The notes: generated from the sequence alone by a model not told the origin. 45,218 bases of DNA from an uncultured Lachnospiraceae bacterium (GCA_946403625.1 CAMJAP010000015.1:1-45218), one strand, 5' to 3'; numbered from the stretch's first letter, positions 24,158 through 32,040 are shown. A program made the numbers and translations.

Positions 24158-24682
24158 ATGGAACAGAAAGATAAGGCGGTGCTGTATTCCGGAGTTTTTG
24201 TAGAGGCGTTGTCGGCTGCGGCAGAGGAAATGGAAAATGTATTTGACGAAATGCTGCATGGGTCTGTAAAATATGGACAGATACGCGATAGCATAGAAAA
24301 AATGAAAGGGCTTGGTCCGGAGAATACTCCGGCAGAGATCCGCGAGTGTTTGGAGGATGTTTCAAAACAGTCCGAAAAAGTGATCCGGGATCTGCAGGAG
24401 GAAGGCGTGGAACGCGACGCATTGCTGATTGTTGCAAAAGGATTGGATCACTTTGCGAAGAATCAATCCGCCACCTTTGACCGGTGCATGAATAATGCCT
24501 TGAATCCGAATCTGCCCGTAGATGCGCAGGAAGAGAAAAAGATCAGCAATCGTGTGAAAGTCGATTTCGAAAGCCTGCAGCAGGAAGTGTTTGGAGAAAA
24601 CAGGAAAGAGAAACATCAACGTACGGCGGTACCGGAAAAAGCCGGACCGTCCAAAAGTACGGCGCCTATGGGAAAACGATGA
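24158..24682 (+). CDS. Hypothetical small helical protein
   Basis: 174 residues, ATG at 24158 with AAAGGAG upstream; first gene behind P4. Predicted mostly helical: an N-terminal amphipathic helix (VFVEALSAAAEEMENVFDEM), several further charged helices to about 140, then a flexible K/R/E/P-rich end finishing in a basic tail (STAPMGKR). No signal peptide, no membrane span, no recognised family. Its stop overlaps the start of the GH25-like gene by 4 bases (ATGA), so translation of the two is coupled and they probably act together. Size and helicity would fit an adaptor or a small exported protein, but nothing in the sequence decides this. Confidence 0.74.
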   Translation: MEQKDKAVLYSGVFVEALSAAAEEMENVFDEMLHGSVKYGQIRDSIEKMKGLGPENTPAEIRECLEDVSKQSEKVIRDLQEEGVERDALLIVAKGLDHFAKNQSATFDRCMNNALNPNLPVDAQEEKKISNRVKVDFESLQQEVFGENRKEKHQRTAVPEKAGPSKSTAPMGKR

Positions 24683-25815
24683 AACTCGACGATCACTTTG
24701 ACGAAGAATTTGAAGATTTTGACAGCTATGCAAACAGGCAGGAGCAGAAGGGGACTTTCAAAACCGCCCTTCTGCTGGTAAGCCTGTTTGTTTTGCTTGT
24801 AGTAGCGGTGGTATTGTATGCCAATCTGGAGGAACCGAAAAAACCGGCCGGCACGGGAAGTACGCCCGCGGGTACGGCACAGAACGGAAAGATTTCTTCG
24901 GATCTGGAAGGCTATGTTTCGGGAGAGACCAGGACCGCGGAGGATCTGGGATTCTGGCACGCCTATGACAAGCCCGAAGCAACACCGACCACCGAGGCAG
25001 TAACGGCGGAACCCACCGTGACACCGACGGAAGCACCGGACCCGTCCACGGACGGTATGCATACATTGATCACCTATGCGGACGGGCATGAGGAATGGGC
25101 CGAGATCAATCCGTATCTGGCACGTTGTCAGTATGATATGACGGGCTTTGTTTATCAGAAACCGTTTATGCAGTATTACGAGAACAATACCAAAAAAAGT
25201 TTTGTGGGCGTGGATATCTCCAAAGACCAGGAATTTGTGGATTTTAAAAAACTGAAAGAAGCCGGTGTGGATTTTGTGATGTTGCGTATGGGGCAGCGCG
25301 GATACTCTTCCGGAGAACTCTCTCTGGATGAGAATTTTTTGGACAATTATACCAGAGCCAGAGAAGCGGAACTGGATATCGGGGCCTATTTTGTAACGGC
25401 AGCGGTAACTACGGAAGAGGCCAAGGAAGAAGTGGATTACTGTCTGGCTTCAATCAGCGAAAACGAGATCACACTGGAATATCCACTGGCGGTGTCGGTG
25501 ATGCCGCTGGGCTCCGGAAAAGCCAGAACGGATTCGCTGGAGAAGATGCCCAGAACCAATGCGGTGCTGACCTTTATGAAAAATGTGGAGGATGCGGGAT
25601 ATTTCTCTCTCTTATACGGGGATAAGGCTACGCTGATGAAAAAGTATTCTCTGGGTTCGATGATCGGCTACGATGTATGGTATGCAGGCGAAGGCGATCT
25701 GCCGGATTACCCCTATCTGTTTACGATGTGGCAGTATGATCTGGACGGCGAAGTGGACGGTATTACCGGCGGCGCCAGAATGAATATCTGTTTTACGGAT
25801 TACAAGGTGCGGTAA
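24679..25815 (+). CDS. Membrane-anchored GH25-like protein with apparently lost catalytic residues
   Basis: 378 residues, ATG overlapping the upstream stop. An acidic cytoplasmic N-terminus (1-33) is followed by one membrane span (about 35-53), a T/P/E-rich outer linker (to about 120) and a C-terminal domain (about 172-378) with the GH25 muramidase barrel pattern: FVGVDISKDQ..VDF..LKEAGVDFVMLRMGQRG, then DIGAYFVTAA, EYPLAVSVM, GYDVWYA and FTMWQYD..GEVDGITGG. The first Asp of the family is present (D179). The catalytic D-x-E expected after YPL is S273-V-M275, and the closing VDLN-type motif reads ARMN. I infer a peptidoglycan-binding or scaffold protein rather than an active lysozyme. T4SS loci usually carry a wall hydrolase; this may be its non-catalytic counterpart. 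Last gene of P4. Confidence 0.85.
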   Translation: MKLDDHFDEEFEDFDSYANRQEQKGTFKTALLLVSLFVLLVVAVVLYANLEEPKKPAGTGSTPAGTAQNGKISSDLEGYVSGETRTAEDLGFWHAYDKPEATPTTEAVTAEPTVTPTEAPDPSTDGMHTLITYADGHEEWAEINPYLARCQYDMTGFVYQKPFMQYYENNTKKSFVGVDISKDQEFVDFKKLKEAGVDFVMLRMGQRGYSSGELSLDENFLDNYTRAREAELDIGAYFVTAAVTTEEAKEEVDYCLASISENEITLEYPLAVSVMPLGSGKARTDSLEKMPRTNAVLTFMKNVEDAGYFSLLYGDKATLMKKYSLGSMIGYDVWYAGEGDLPDYPYLFTMWQYDLDGEVDGITGGARMNICFTDYKVR

Positions 25816-25869
25816 GGAATTTGGATGGTTTTGAAATAATAAAGTGTTAGTAATATCAAACAAAATGAC

Positions 25870-25898
25870 TTGCTTTAAATCGTTAAAAGGTTTATACT
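25870..25898 (+). promoter_or_regulatory. Promoter of candidate small RNA
   Basis: TTGCTT (25870-25875), 17-bp spacer, TATACT (25893-25898). No gene starts behind it; the predicted start near 25905 leads into a terminator 75 bases on. Confidence 0.55.
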
Positions 25899-25904
25899 TT
25901 AAAC

Positions 25905-25980
25905 AGTCGGAAGTGGCGTGTATCCCCCTGAAAGCACGGCATGACCGATCAAAAGCCTCCTGTTCGCAGGAGGCTTTTTA
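25905..25980 (+). ncRNA. Candidate ~75-nt small RNA with own promoter and terminator
   Basis: Between the GH25-like gene and the convergent AP2-like gene, a good promoter (25870-25898) is followed within 85 bases by a strong terminator, with no open frame of note between. The RNA could fold as GTCGG (25906-25910) with CCGAT (25945-25949), an inner CGTG/CACG stem, and an unpaired loop with CCCCC. A C-rich loop is typical of Gram-positive small RNAs that pair with ribosome binding sites. It belongs to no family I recognise; the call is by architecture alone. The terminator also serves the P4 operon. Confidence 0.4.
25951..25979. terminator. Bidirectional intrinsic terminator between convergent genes
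   Basis: AAAAGCCTCCTG (25951-25962), loop TTCG, CAGGAGGCTTTTT (25967-25979). A-tract and T-tract on the two sides let it stop the + strand P4 transcript and the - strand gene ending at 26025. Confidence 0.92.
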
Positions 25981-26024
25981 ATGTTATGAGGTTGTATAGC
26001 AATTTTGAGTTTTCGGATTGTGTT

Positions 26025-26819
26025 TCAGAAATTCAGTTCATACAGTTTTTGAGACAAAACCAGAGATTTACACATCTCTTTATATTCCGCTTCGGAAAGG
26101 CTTTCAATATAGTTTCGCGGATAATTCTTTTTGCACCCCAGTTTATTGAGCAGATCCGCAGCCACATTATAGGCCGCGGCAGCTTTTTCCTCACTGTCGT
26201 AATCGCCGACGATATAATTCCCGCGGATATGGATGCGGGTGCGATAGACGGTCTTGCCGCGATGCACTTCTTTGGTGACACCGACATAGCGGTTCACGAT
26301 ATTCAAATTGGAGGAACGGAAATCCAGTACATCGCCGTTTACGAAAAAATAATCGCGGCCTTCCACGGCATAGGAGCGGATCCCGTATCTGTTTAAGATA
26401 TTGACCTGCATGCCGTAATCGGCGGCAAAATAATGGTTGCCGCGCCGCTGGATCTTGTGGGACGAATAGTAGAACAGTTCGTCGGCATCGAATTTCAGGA
26501 TCTCATCGGGGTTCAGGTAGTAATAGAACATTTTCCGCATGATGTAGACCGGATTGGAGATATACAGGCCGTTATCACGGAAGTTGATCAAAGAAACCCA
26601 TTTTTCGAACGGCAGGGCAGACGGCGCATGGTAATCCAGAACGCCGACCGAACGGTCATGCAACAATAGACGCGCCTGAATATATGCACGATGGGCTTCT
26701 TCATGCGTGTCATAACTGCCCAGACTGATATGTCGCCTGCGGCAGGTGATGGAGGCACGATAATAGGTGCTCCCGTCTTTTTTGATTGTCTCGTAAACCC
26801 CGGTATTCCCCTTAGCCAT
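26025..26819 (-). CDS. AP2/HNH-like DNA-binding protein (homing-endonuclease-derived?)
   Basis: I start at the ATG at 26819 (264 residues, MAKGNTGVYE); the open frame runs further upstream but that part overlaps the thrC region and does not look like protein. Two AP2-like modules are visible: residues about 8-55 (GVYETIKKDGSTYYRASI..RRRHISLGSYDTHEEAHRAY) and about 185-240 (YVGVTKEVHRGKTVYRTRI...YDSEEKAAAAYN). Between them YFFVNGDVLDFRSSNLNIVN matches the DH.NG..LDNR..NLR... end of HNH endonucleases linked to AP2 domains, but the catalytic His pair is not seen. I infer a DNA-binding protein derived from an AP2-HNH endonuclease, possibly inactive as a nuclease. It sits at the border between the accessory locus and the thrC region, facing the locus. 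Confidence 0.76.
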   Translation of the reverse strand: MAKGNTGVYETIKKDGSTYYRASITCRRRHISLGSYDTHEEAHRAYIQARLLLHDRSVGVLDYHAPSALPFEKWVSLINFRDNGLYISNPVYIMRKMFYYYLNPDEILKFDADELFYYSSHKIQRRGNHYFAADYGMQVNILNRYGIRSYAVEGRDYFFVNGDVLDFRSSNLNIVNRYVGVTKEVHRGKTVYRTRIHIRGNYIVGDYDSEEKAAAAYNVAADLLNKLGCKKNYPRNYIESLSEAEYKEMCKSLVLSQKLYELNF

Positions 26820-26825
26820 GCATCT

Positions 26826-26855
26826 ATTATATGCACGCCGGCCGGAATCTTGCAA
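26826..26855 (-). promoter_or_regulatory. Promoter of the AP2-like gene (leaderless)
   Basis: Read on the - strand: TTGCAA (26855-26850), 18-bp spacer, TATAAT (26831-26826), then six bases to the ATG at 26819. The expected start point is the A of the ATG or next to it, and no ribosome binding site is present, so the mRNA is probably leaderless. Confidence 0.6.
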
Positions 26856-26886
26856 GGTGAATATATAGTGTATCATATGAGCATAA

Positions 26887-26915
26887 TTGCCAAAATTATC
26901 ATTTGATGGTATACT
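26887..26915 (+). promoter_or_regulatory. Promoter of thrC
   Basis: TTGCCA (26887-26892), 17-bp spacer, TATACT (26910-26915). The start point near 26922 leaves a leader of about 60 bases before the thrC ATG. Divergent from the AP2-like promoter. Confidence 0.65.
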
Positions 26916-26983
26916 ATATGACAATTTGGGGTGAGGATACCTCCAGCTTCCCGATATGGGGAATAAGGAAAGGAATGAAAGAA

Positions 26984-28510
26984 ATGAATATTTTGTACCA
27001 CAGCACAAGAAATAACGAAAAGAAACTGACGGCTTCCCAGGCGGTATTGCAGGGACTGGCAGAGGATGGCGGTCTGTTTGTGCCGGATCAGCTGCCGAAG
27101 CTGGATGTGGAGATCGGCAAGTTAAAAGATATGGACTACCGCGGTGTGGCATATGAAGTGATGAAGCTGTTCCTGACGGATTATACCGAGGAAGAGTTGA
27201 AATACTGCATCGACCACGCGTATGATGAGAAATTCGATACCGAAGAGATCGCTCCGCTGACTTATGCGGATGGCGCATATTATCTGGAACTGTTCCACGG
27301 CGCGACCATCGCATTTAAGGATATGGCACTTTCCATTCTGCCGTATCTGATGACGACGGCTGCAAAGAAGAACGGCTGCAAGGAAGAAATCGTGATCCTG
27401 ACGGCAACTTCCGGTGATACCGGAAAGGCAGCTCTGGCCGGTTTTGCGGATGTGCCGGGCACCCGTATTATGGTATTTTATCCGAAGCACGGCGTGTCTC
27501 CGGTACAGGAAAAGCAGATGGTGACCCAGCGCGGCAAGAATGTGCGTGTAGTCGGCATTACCGGTAACTTTGACGATGCGCAGACCGGCGTAAAGATGAT
27601 GTTTAACGATGCGGCACTGAAGGCAGAACTGAAGGAGAAAGGTTTTGTATTTTCTTCTGCAAACTCCATCAATATCGGCCGTCTGGTACCGCAGGTCGTT
27701 TACTATGTATATTCTTATCTGAATCTGCTGAAGAACGGCAAGATCGCGGAAGGCGAGCAGATCAATGTCTGCGTACCGACCGGAAACTTCGGTAACATCC
27801 TGGCGGCTTATTTTGCAAAGCAGCTGGGCATTCCTATTGCGAAGCTGATCTGTGCATCCAACACCAACAAGGTATTGTTCGACTTCTTTACGACCGGTAC
27901 CTATGATAAGCTGCACACCATGGATGATCAGAGTCACGAATTCTCCGGAGACCGCAAGTTTATGCTGACCGGATCTCCGTCCATGGATATCCTGATCTCC
28001 AGTAACTTGGAGCGTCTGATCTATCTGATCGCGGGATGCGATGATGCAAAGGACAAGGCGCTGATGGCCGATCTGGCAGAAAAAGGTGCCTATACCATTA
28101 CCGATGATATGAAGGCAAAACTGACCGATTTTGTCGGCGGTTATACGGATGAAGCCAAGTGTGCCGCATTTATCAAGGCACTGTACGAGGAGACCGGCTA
28201 TATCATCGATCCGCACACGGCTGTGGCAGGTGCGGTATATGAAGATTATCGCAAGAAGACCGGCGATAACAAGGCTTGTGTGGTTGCATCCACGGCCAGC
28301 CCCTACAAGTTTGCCAGAACGGTAATGACTGCGATCGATGCGGCAAACGAATCGAAGGATGACTTTGCGCTGATCGATATTCTGTGCGAAAAATCCGGCG
28401 TGGAGATCCCGCAGGCCATCGAAGATATCCGCAGTGCAGCGGTTCTTCATGACATCGTATGCGAGACGGAAGAAATGCCGGCACAGGTAAAGAAATTCTT
28501 AGGACTATAA
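26984..28510 (+). CDS. thrC: Threonine synthase
   Basis: 508 residues from the ATG at 26984 (MNILYHSTRN), the usual N-terminus of the enzyme; the frame opens upstream at 26903, which lies before the promoter -10 and is not the start. The enzyme converts O-phospho-L-homoserine and water to threonine and phosphate with pyridoxal phosphate, in the cytosol. Motifs: the PLP lysine in HGATIAFKDMAL, LTATSGDTGKAALAGF for phosphate binding, YPKHGVSPVQEKQM, and VPTGNFGNILAAYFAKQLG. Length fits the long (yeast/E. coli-type, fold type II) threonine synthase group of Clostridia. No other threonine genes are adjacent. It is followed closely by a REC-GGDEF gene and no terminator is visible, so some co-transcription is likely. 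Confidence 0.97.
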   Translation: MNILYHSTRNNEKKLTASQAVLQGLAEDGGLFVPDQLPKLDVEIGKLKDMDYRGVAYEVMKLFLTDYTEEELKYCIDHAYDEKFDTEEIAPLTYADGAYYLELFHGATIAFKDMALSILPYLMTTAAKKNGCKEEIVILTATSGDTGKAALAGFADVPGTRIMVFYPKHGVSPVQEKQMVTQRGKNVRVVGITGNFDDAQTGVKMMFNDAALKAELKEKGFVFSSANSINIGRLVPQVVYYVYSYLNLLKNGKIAEGEQINVCVPTGNFGNILAAYFAKQLGIPIAKLICASNTNKVLFDFFTTGTYDKLHTMDDQSHEFSGDRKFMLTGSPSMDILISSNLERLIYLIAGCDDAKDKALMADLAEKGAYTITDDMKAKLTDFVGGYTDEAKCAAFIKALYEETGYIIDPHTAVAGAVYEDYRKKTGDNKACVVASTASPYKFARTVMTAIDAANESKDDFALIDILCEKSGVEIPQAIEDIRSAAVLHDIVCETEEMPAQVKKFLGL

Positions 28511-28546
28511 TTTAATTAGTTCTTATGGGGCGTTGGGGGAATACGG

Positions 28547-29428
28547 ATGAAGCATATTTTGATGGTAGATGATGTGACGACAAATCTGAAAAGTGCTGCG
28601 GAAGTTCTGCAGCCTTTTTACCATCTTTCCATGGCAAAATCCGGCAAACAGGCTCTGAATTTTCTGAAGAAAAACCGTCCGGATCTGATCCTTCTGGATA
28701 TCATGATGCCGGAAATGGACGGATACGAGACGATGGAACAGATCAAGCTCAATCCGCACACGGCCAACATTCCCATTATATTTTTAACAGCAGATACAGA
28801 ACATGAAAGCGAGATGCGCGGTCTTAAGATGGGCGCGCTCGATTTCATTACCAAACCCTTTGAAGCAGAGGTTATGCTGGGGCGCATCGAAAAGGTGCTG
28901 CAGATGGAAGATATGCGCAAAAACCTGCTGGCGACCGGGCGCAGAGATCTGTTGACCGACCTGCTCAAAGACGAGTATATGGCGGCGGAAGTGAACGGAC
29001 GGCTTCGTTTTATGCACAGCGGTGCGGAGCTGGTGATGGTCGATATTGACGGTTTTGACGAGTTTTTGCAGGAGCAGGGAAATAGCAATGCCGACGGTGT
29101 GATCATTCGCTTTACCGAAGCACTGAAAGATATAGCGTTAAACGACAGTGTGATCGGGCGTATGGGCCGCGATGAATTTGTGATCTTTATTCCGACGGCG
29201 CTGAGTGAAGCGGAACTGATGAGTTTTTGCGAAGAAATCTGCGGTAATGTAATGGCACAGGCAAATGCAGCCAGAGGCGGCGGGCAGGAATTGACGGCTT
29301 CGGTCACGGCGGTATTTTCACCGCATCATGGCAAAGACTTTGAAACGCTGTATCACAAACTGGAAATGGCAATGTACTATGTAAAACAGTCCGGCAAGAA
29401 CCGGGTGCATTTTTACAGAGGCAGATAA
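28547..29428 (+). CDS. Response regulator with GGDEF-family domain (GRDEF motif)
   Basis: 293 residues, ATG at 28547; a G-rich stretch upstream serves as a weak ribosome binding site. The receiver domain (1-118) has D7/D8, phospho-acceptor near D50 in LILLDIMMPEMDG, and KPF at about 105. After a short linker comes a GGDEF-family domain (about 130-290): RRDLLTDLLKDEYM, LVMVDIDGFDEF, then IGRMGRDEFVIFIP, where the active-site loop reads GRDEF in place of GGDEF. Diguanylate cyclases make cyclic di-GMP; an Arg in the second Gly position is expected to weaken or abolish that, so this may be a poor cyclase or a regulatory module. No partner kinase is adjacent. It sits between thrC and deoC, in a run without visible terminators. 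Confidence 0.9.
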   Translation: MKHILMVDDVTTNLKSAAEVLQPFYHLSMAKSGKQALNFLKKNRPDLILLDIMMPEMDGYETMEQIKLNPHTANIPIIFLTADTEHESEMRGLKMGALDFITKPFEAEVMLGRIEKVLQMEDMRKNLLATGRRDLLTDLLKDEYMAAEVNGRLRFMHSGAELVMVDIDGFDEFLQEQGNSNADGVIIRFTEALKDIALNDSVIGRMGRDEFVIFIPTALSEAELMSFCEEICGNVMAQANAARGGGQELTASVTAVFSPHHGKDFETLYHKLEMAMYYVKQSGKNRVHFYRGR

Positions 29429-29458
29429 GATTCGTAGACAGAAAGGCAGGATGCGAAG

Positions 29459-30103
29459 ATGGATATCAAAGAAATGATAACACATGTGGATCATACTTTA
29501 TTAAAGCCCTTTGCAACATGGGAAGAGATACAGGTGATCTGTGATGAGGCGATCGAACTGCATACCGCAAGCGTATGTATTCCGCCGTGCTATGTGCAGC
29601 CGGTGAAAGAAAAATACGGCGATGCGCTGAAGATCTGTACCGTGATCGGTTTCCCTTTGGGCTACAATACCACGGTGACCAAGATCTTTGAGACGGAAAA
29701 TGCGATTTTAAACGGTGCGGATGAGATCGATATGGTGATCAATGTCGGATTTATGAAAGCCGGAAACTACGATGCCGTGCTCGAAGAGATCCAGGCATTG
29801 CGCAAAAGTTGCCATGGCAAAGTTTTGAAGGTGATCATCGAAACCTGCTATCTGAGCGAGGAAGAGATCATCAAGGCGAGTGAGCTGGTGACCAAGGCCG
29901 GGGCGGATTATATCAAGACCTCTACCGGTTTCGGAACGGCCGGTGCTACGGTGGAAAATGTGAAGCTGATGAAGGCGAATATCGGACCGGAGGTAAAGAT
30001 CAAGGCAGCCGGCGGCATTCGTACCAAAGAAGCGCTGCAGGAATTTATCGAACTGGGATGCGACCGTGTCGGAGCATCCGCAACAAAGCAGTTTTTGAAC
30101 TGA
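29459..30103 (+). CDS. deoC: Deoxyribose-phosphate aldolase
   Basis: 214 residues, ATG at 29459 with AAAGGCAGG upstream. The enzyme splits 2-deoxyribose 5-phosphate into glyceraldehyde 3-phosphate and acetaldehyde in the cytosol, ending the degradation of deoxynucleosides. Motifs of the class I aldolase: IDHTLLKP-like start (VDHTLLKPFATWEEI), VIGFPLGYNTT, EIDMVINVG, KVIIETCYL, and the Schiff-base lysine in ADYIKTSTGFG, followed by KIKAAGGIRT with the second conserved lysine. Length is normal for the short bacterial form. No other deo genes are next to it; it stands between the REC-GGDEF gene and the M24B peptidase gene, 26 bases before the latter, so the run thrC to the peptidase may be one transcript. 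Confidence 0.97.
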   Translation: MDIKEMITHVDHTLLKPFATWEEIQVICDEAIELHTASVCIPPCYVQPVKEKYGDALKICTVIGFPLGYNTTVTKIFETENAILNGADEIDMVINVGFMKAGNYDAVLEEIQALRKSCHGKVLKVIIETCYLSEEEIIKASELVTKAGADYIKTSTGFGTAGATVENVKLMKANIGPEVKIKAAGGIRTKEALQEFIELGCDRVGASATKQFLN

Positions 30104-30129
30104 CATACGCGTAAGCGTGGAGGAATAAG

Positions 30130-31938
30130 ATGGTTCAGGCAGATGTGATCAGAAAACGACTGGAAGAATTGCGTCTGGTGATGGCGGTCCATAAGGCACA
30201 ATGGTATCTGATGGTGACGACGGACCCGCATGCATCGGAATATATCAACGACTGTTATAAGGAAAGAGAGTTTTTCTCCGGCTTTACCGGATCGAACGGT
30301 ACGCTGTTGGTCGGAATGCATGAAGCTTGTCTTTGGACGGACGGGCGTTATTTCGTGCAGGCCGAAAAGGAACTGGACGGCACCGGGATCACGCTGATGC
30401 GTATGGGCGACGCGGGTGTGCCAAAACTGGTGGAATATCTGAAAGACCAGGTGGCCAGCGGGGATAAACTGCTTGCCGACGGTAAGCTGATCAGTGCCAG
30501 ACAGGGACGCGATATCTATGAAGCACTGCGTTCTATCGGTGCTGCATTTCTCGTGGGGAAAAACCTGACGAAGGAGATCTGGAAAGACCGTCCTGCGGAC
30601 AGCGGAGAGACGATCACGGTACTGGCTCCGGAACTGTGCGGAAAATCCTATCATGAAAAACTGTGTGATCTGCGTGAAGAAATGGACCGCGTAGGTGCTG
30701 CAGCGCATATCATTTCCAAACTGGATGATCAGATGTGGCTGTTTAACATCCGGGGCGGCGATATCGCATATAACCCGGTAGCGTATGCCTATACGATGAT
30801 CACGAAATATGCCGTAACCCTTTATGCGAAGGAAGAGGCAATCTCGGATGAGTTGTGGCAGCTGGCGATGGATTTTGACATCACCTTAAAATGTTATGAA
30901 GATTTTTACAAGGATCTGCCAAAGATCAACTTTGGCGGACCGGTATTGATCGATCTGGACAATACCAATTATCTGACCGTGAGACTGCTGGAGCGCGGAG
31001 AAAATGAACTGCTGGATCTGCGCAATCCGACAGAAGAGATGAAAGCGATCAAGAACGCAACGGAGATCGAGAATATCCGTAAAGTGTATCTGAAGGACAG
31101 TGCGGTCCTGACCCGGTTTTTGTATTATATGAAGGAACACGCCGGGAAAGAGGCCATGACCGAAGTGGATGCGCAGAAGAAACTGGATGCGATGCGTCTG
31201 GAGCAGCCGGACTGCAACGATCTGTCGTTTACCACGATCAGTGCCTTCGGAGCCAATGCGGCGATGATGCATTATGAAGCAACGGAAGAAAACTGCGCGC
31301 AGATCGGCACGGACAATTTTTATCTGGTGGATTCCGGCGGACAGTACGAAGGCGGAACGACCGATGTGACCAGAACACTGGCCATCGGAAAGATCCCTTC
31401 GGAACTCAAGAAACACTTTACCCGTGTGGCAGCCGGTATGCTGGCAATGCAGAATGCGATCTTCCTGCAGGGGTGCACCGGCAGAAATATTGACATTCTT
31501 GCCAGAGAACCGATCTGGGAAATGGAGATGGACTACAAGTGCGGTACCGGTCACGGCATCGGCTACATGCTCAATGTGCATGAAGGACCGCAGAATGTTC
31601 GCTGGAAATATCTCTCCAACAGTAAGGAAGCGGAATTACGACCGGGCATGGTACTTTCCGATGAACCGGGCGTCTATGTGGCCGGCAGTCACGGGATCCG
31701 TACGGAAAACATTCTGCTGGTGATCAAAAAGGCGGTAAACGGCGACGGAGAATTTCTTGCGTTTGAGCCGCTGACCTGGGTACCGATCGATCTCGATGCG
31801 ATCGATCCCGCTTGGCTGAATGCCAAGGAACGAAAATGGTTAAATACCTATCATCAGCAGGTGAGGGAAAAGCTGATGCCTTTTATGGAAACGATCGATG
31901 AGGAAAACTGGCTTAAGAAAGTCACGGAAGCCATCTGA
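30130..31938 (+). CDS. Xaa-Pro aminopeptidase, M24B family, long form
   Basis: 602 residues, ATG at 30130 with GTGGAGGAA upstream. It removes the N-terminal residue from peptides whose second residue is proline. Two creatinase-like N-terminal domains (about 1-310, LRLVMAVHKAQWYLMVTTDPHASEY at the start) precede the pita-bread catalytic domain. Metal ligands are visible: D..D in VDSGGQYEGGTTDVTRT, His in GTGHGIGYMLNVHEGP, Glu in LSDEPGVYV and Glu in GIRTENIL. A C-terminal extension with FEPLTWVPIDL...WLN.YH is that of the long aminopeptidase P1 group. Cytosolic, no signal peptide. No clear terminator follows; a leader region for the pilin-like gene begins within 60 bases. Confidence 0.95.
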   Translation: MVQADVIRKRLEELRLVMAVHKAQWYLMVTTDPHASEYINDCYKEREFFSGFTGSNGTLLVGMHEACLWTDGRYFVQAEKELDGTGITLMRMGDAGVPKLVEYLKDQVASGDKLLADGKLISARQGRDIYEALRSIGAAFLVGKNLTKEIWKDRPADSGETITVLAPELCGKSYHEKLCDLREEMDRVGAAAHIISKLDDQMWLFNIRGGDIAYNPVAYAYTMITKYAVTLYAKEEAISDELWQLAMDFDITLKCYEDFYKDLPKINFGGPVLIDLDNTNYLTVRLLERGENELLDLRNPTEEMKAIKNATEIENIRKVYLKDSAVLTRFLYYMKEHAGKEAMTEVDAQKKLDAMRLEQPDCNDLSFTTISAFGANAAMMHYEATEENCAQIGTDNFYLVDSGGQYEGGTTDVTRTLAIGKIPSELKKHFTRVAAGMLAMQNAIFLQGCTGRNIDILAREPIWEMEMDYKCGTGHGIGYMLNVHEGPQNVRWKYLSNSKEAELRPGMVLSDEPGVYVAGSHGIRTENILLVIKKAVNGDGEFLAFEPLTWVPIDLDAIDPAWLNAKERKWLNTYHQQVREKLMPFMETIDEENWLKKVTEAI

Positions 31939-31995
31939 ATCGTTATGAATCGTCTTGCGAAAAACAGAAGATACCCTTATAGTATTCTACAGTTG

Positions 31996-32040
31996 TTTGC
32001 ATCCGCAAGGGTCTGCAACTAAGAGTTGCGAAAGTGCAAA
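31996..32040 (+). promoter_or_regulatory. Nested inverted repeats upstream of the pilin-like gene
   Basis: TTTGCA (31996-32001) pairs with TGCAAA (32035-32040), and inside it GCAACT (32015-32020) pairs with AGTTGC (32024-32029). The enclosed RNA could fold as a stem with an inner hairpin. It matches no riboswitch consensus I know; the surrounding 31939-32155 holds no supported gene. Confidence 0.3.

Noticed and set aside
1..25815. Complete integrative conjugative element
   Set aside because: No integrase, relaxase, replication gene or direct-repeat attachment sites were found in the window; only one channel-like gene supports it.
27122..28450. Minus-strand open frame of 442 codons inside thrC
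   Set aside because: thrC is unmistakable on the + strand; the antisense frame has no family or start signal.
31996..32040. Cyclic di-GMP riboswitch upstream of the pilin-like gene
   Set aside because: Neither the class I nor the class II consensus could be matched; only nested stems are present.
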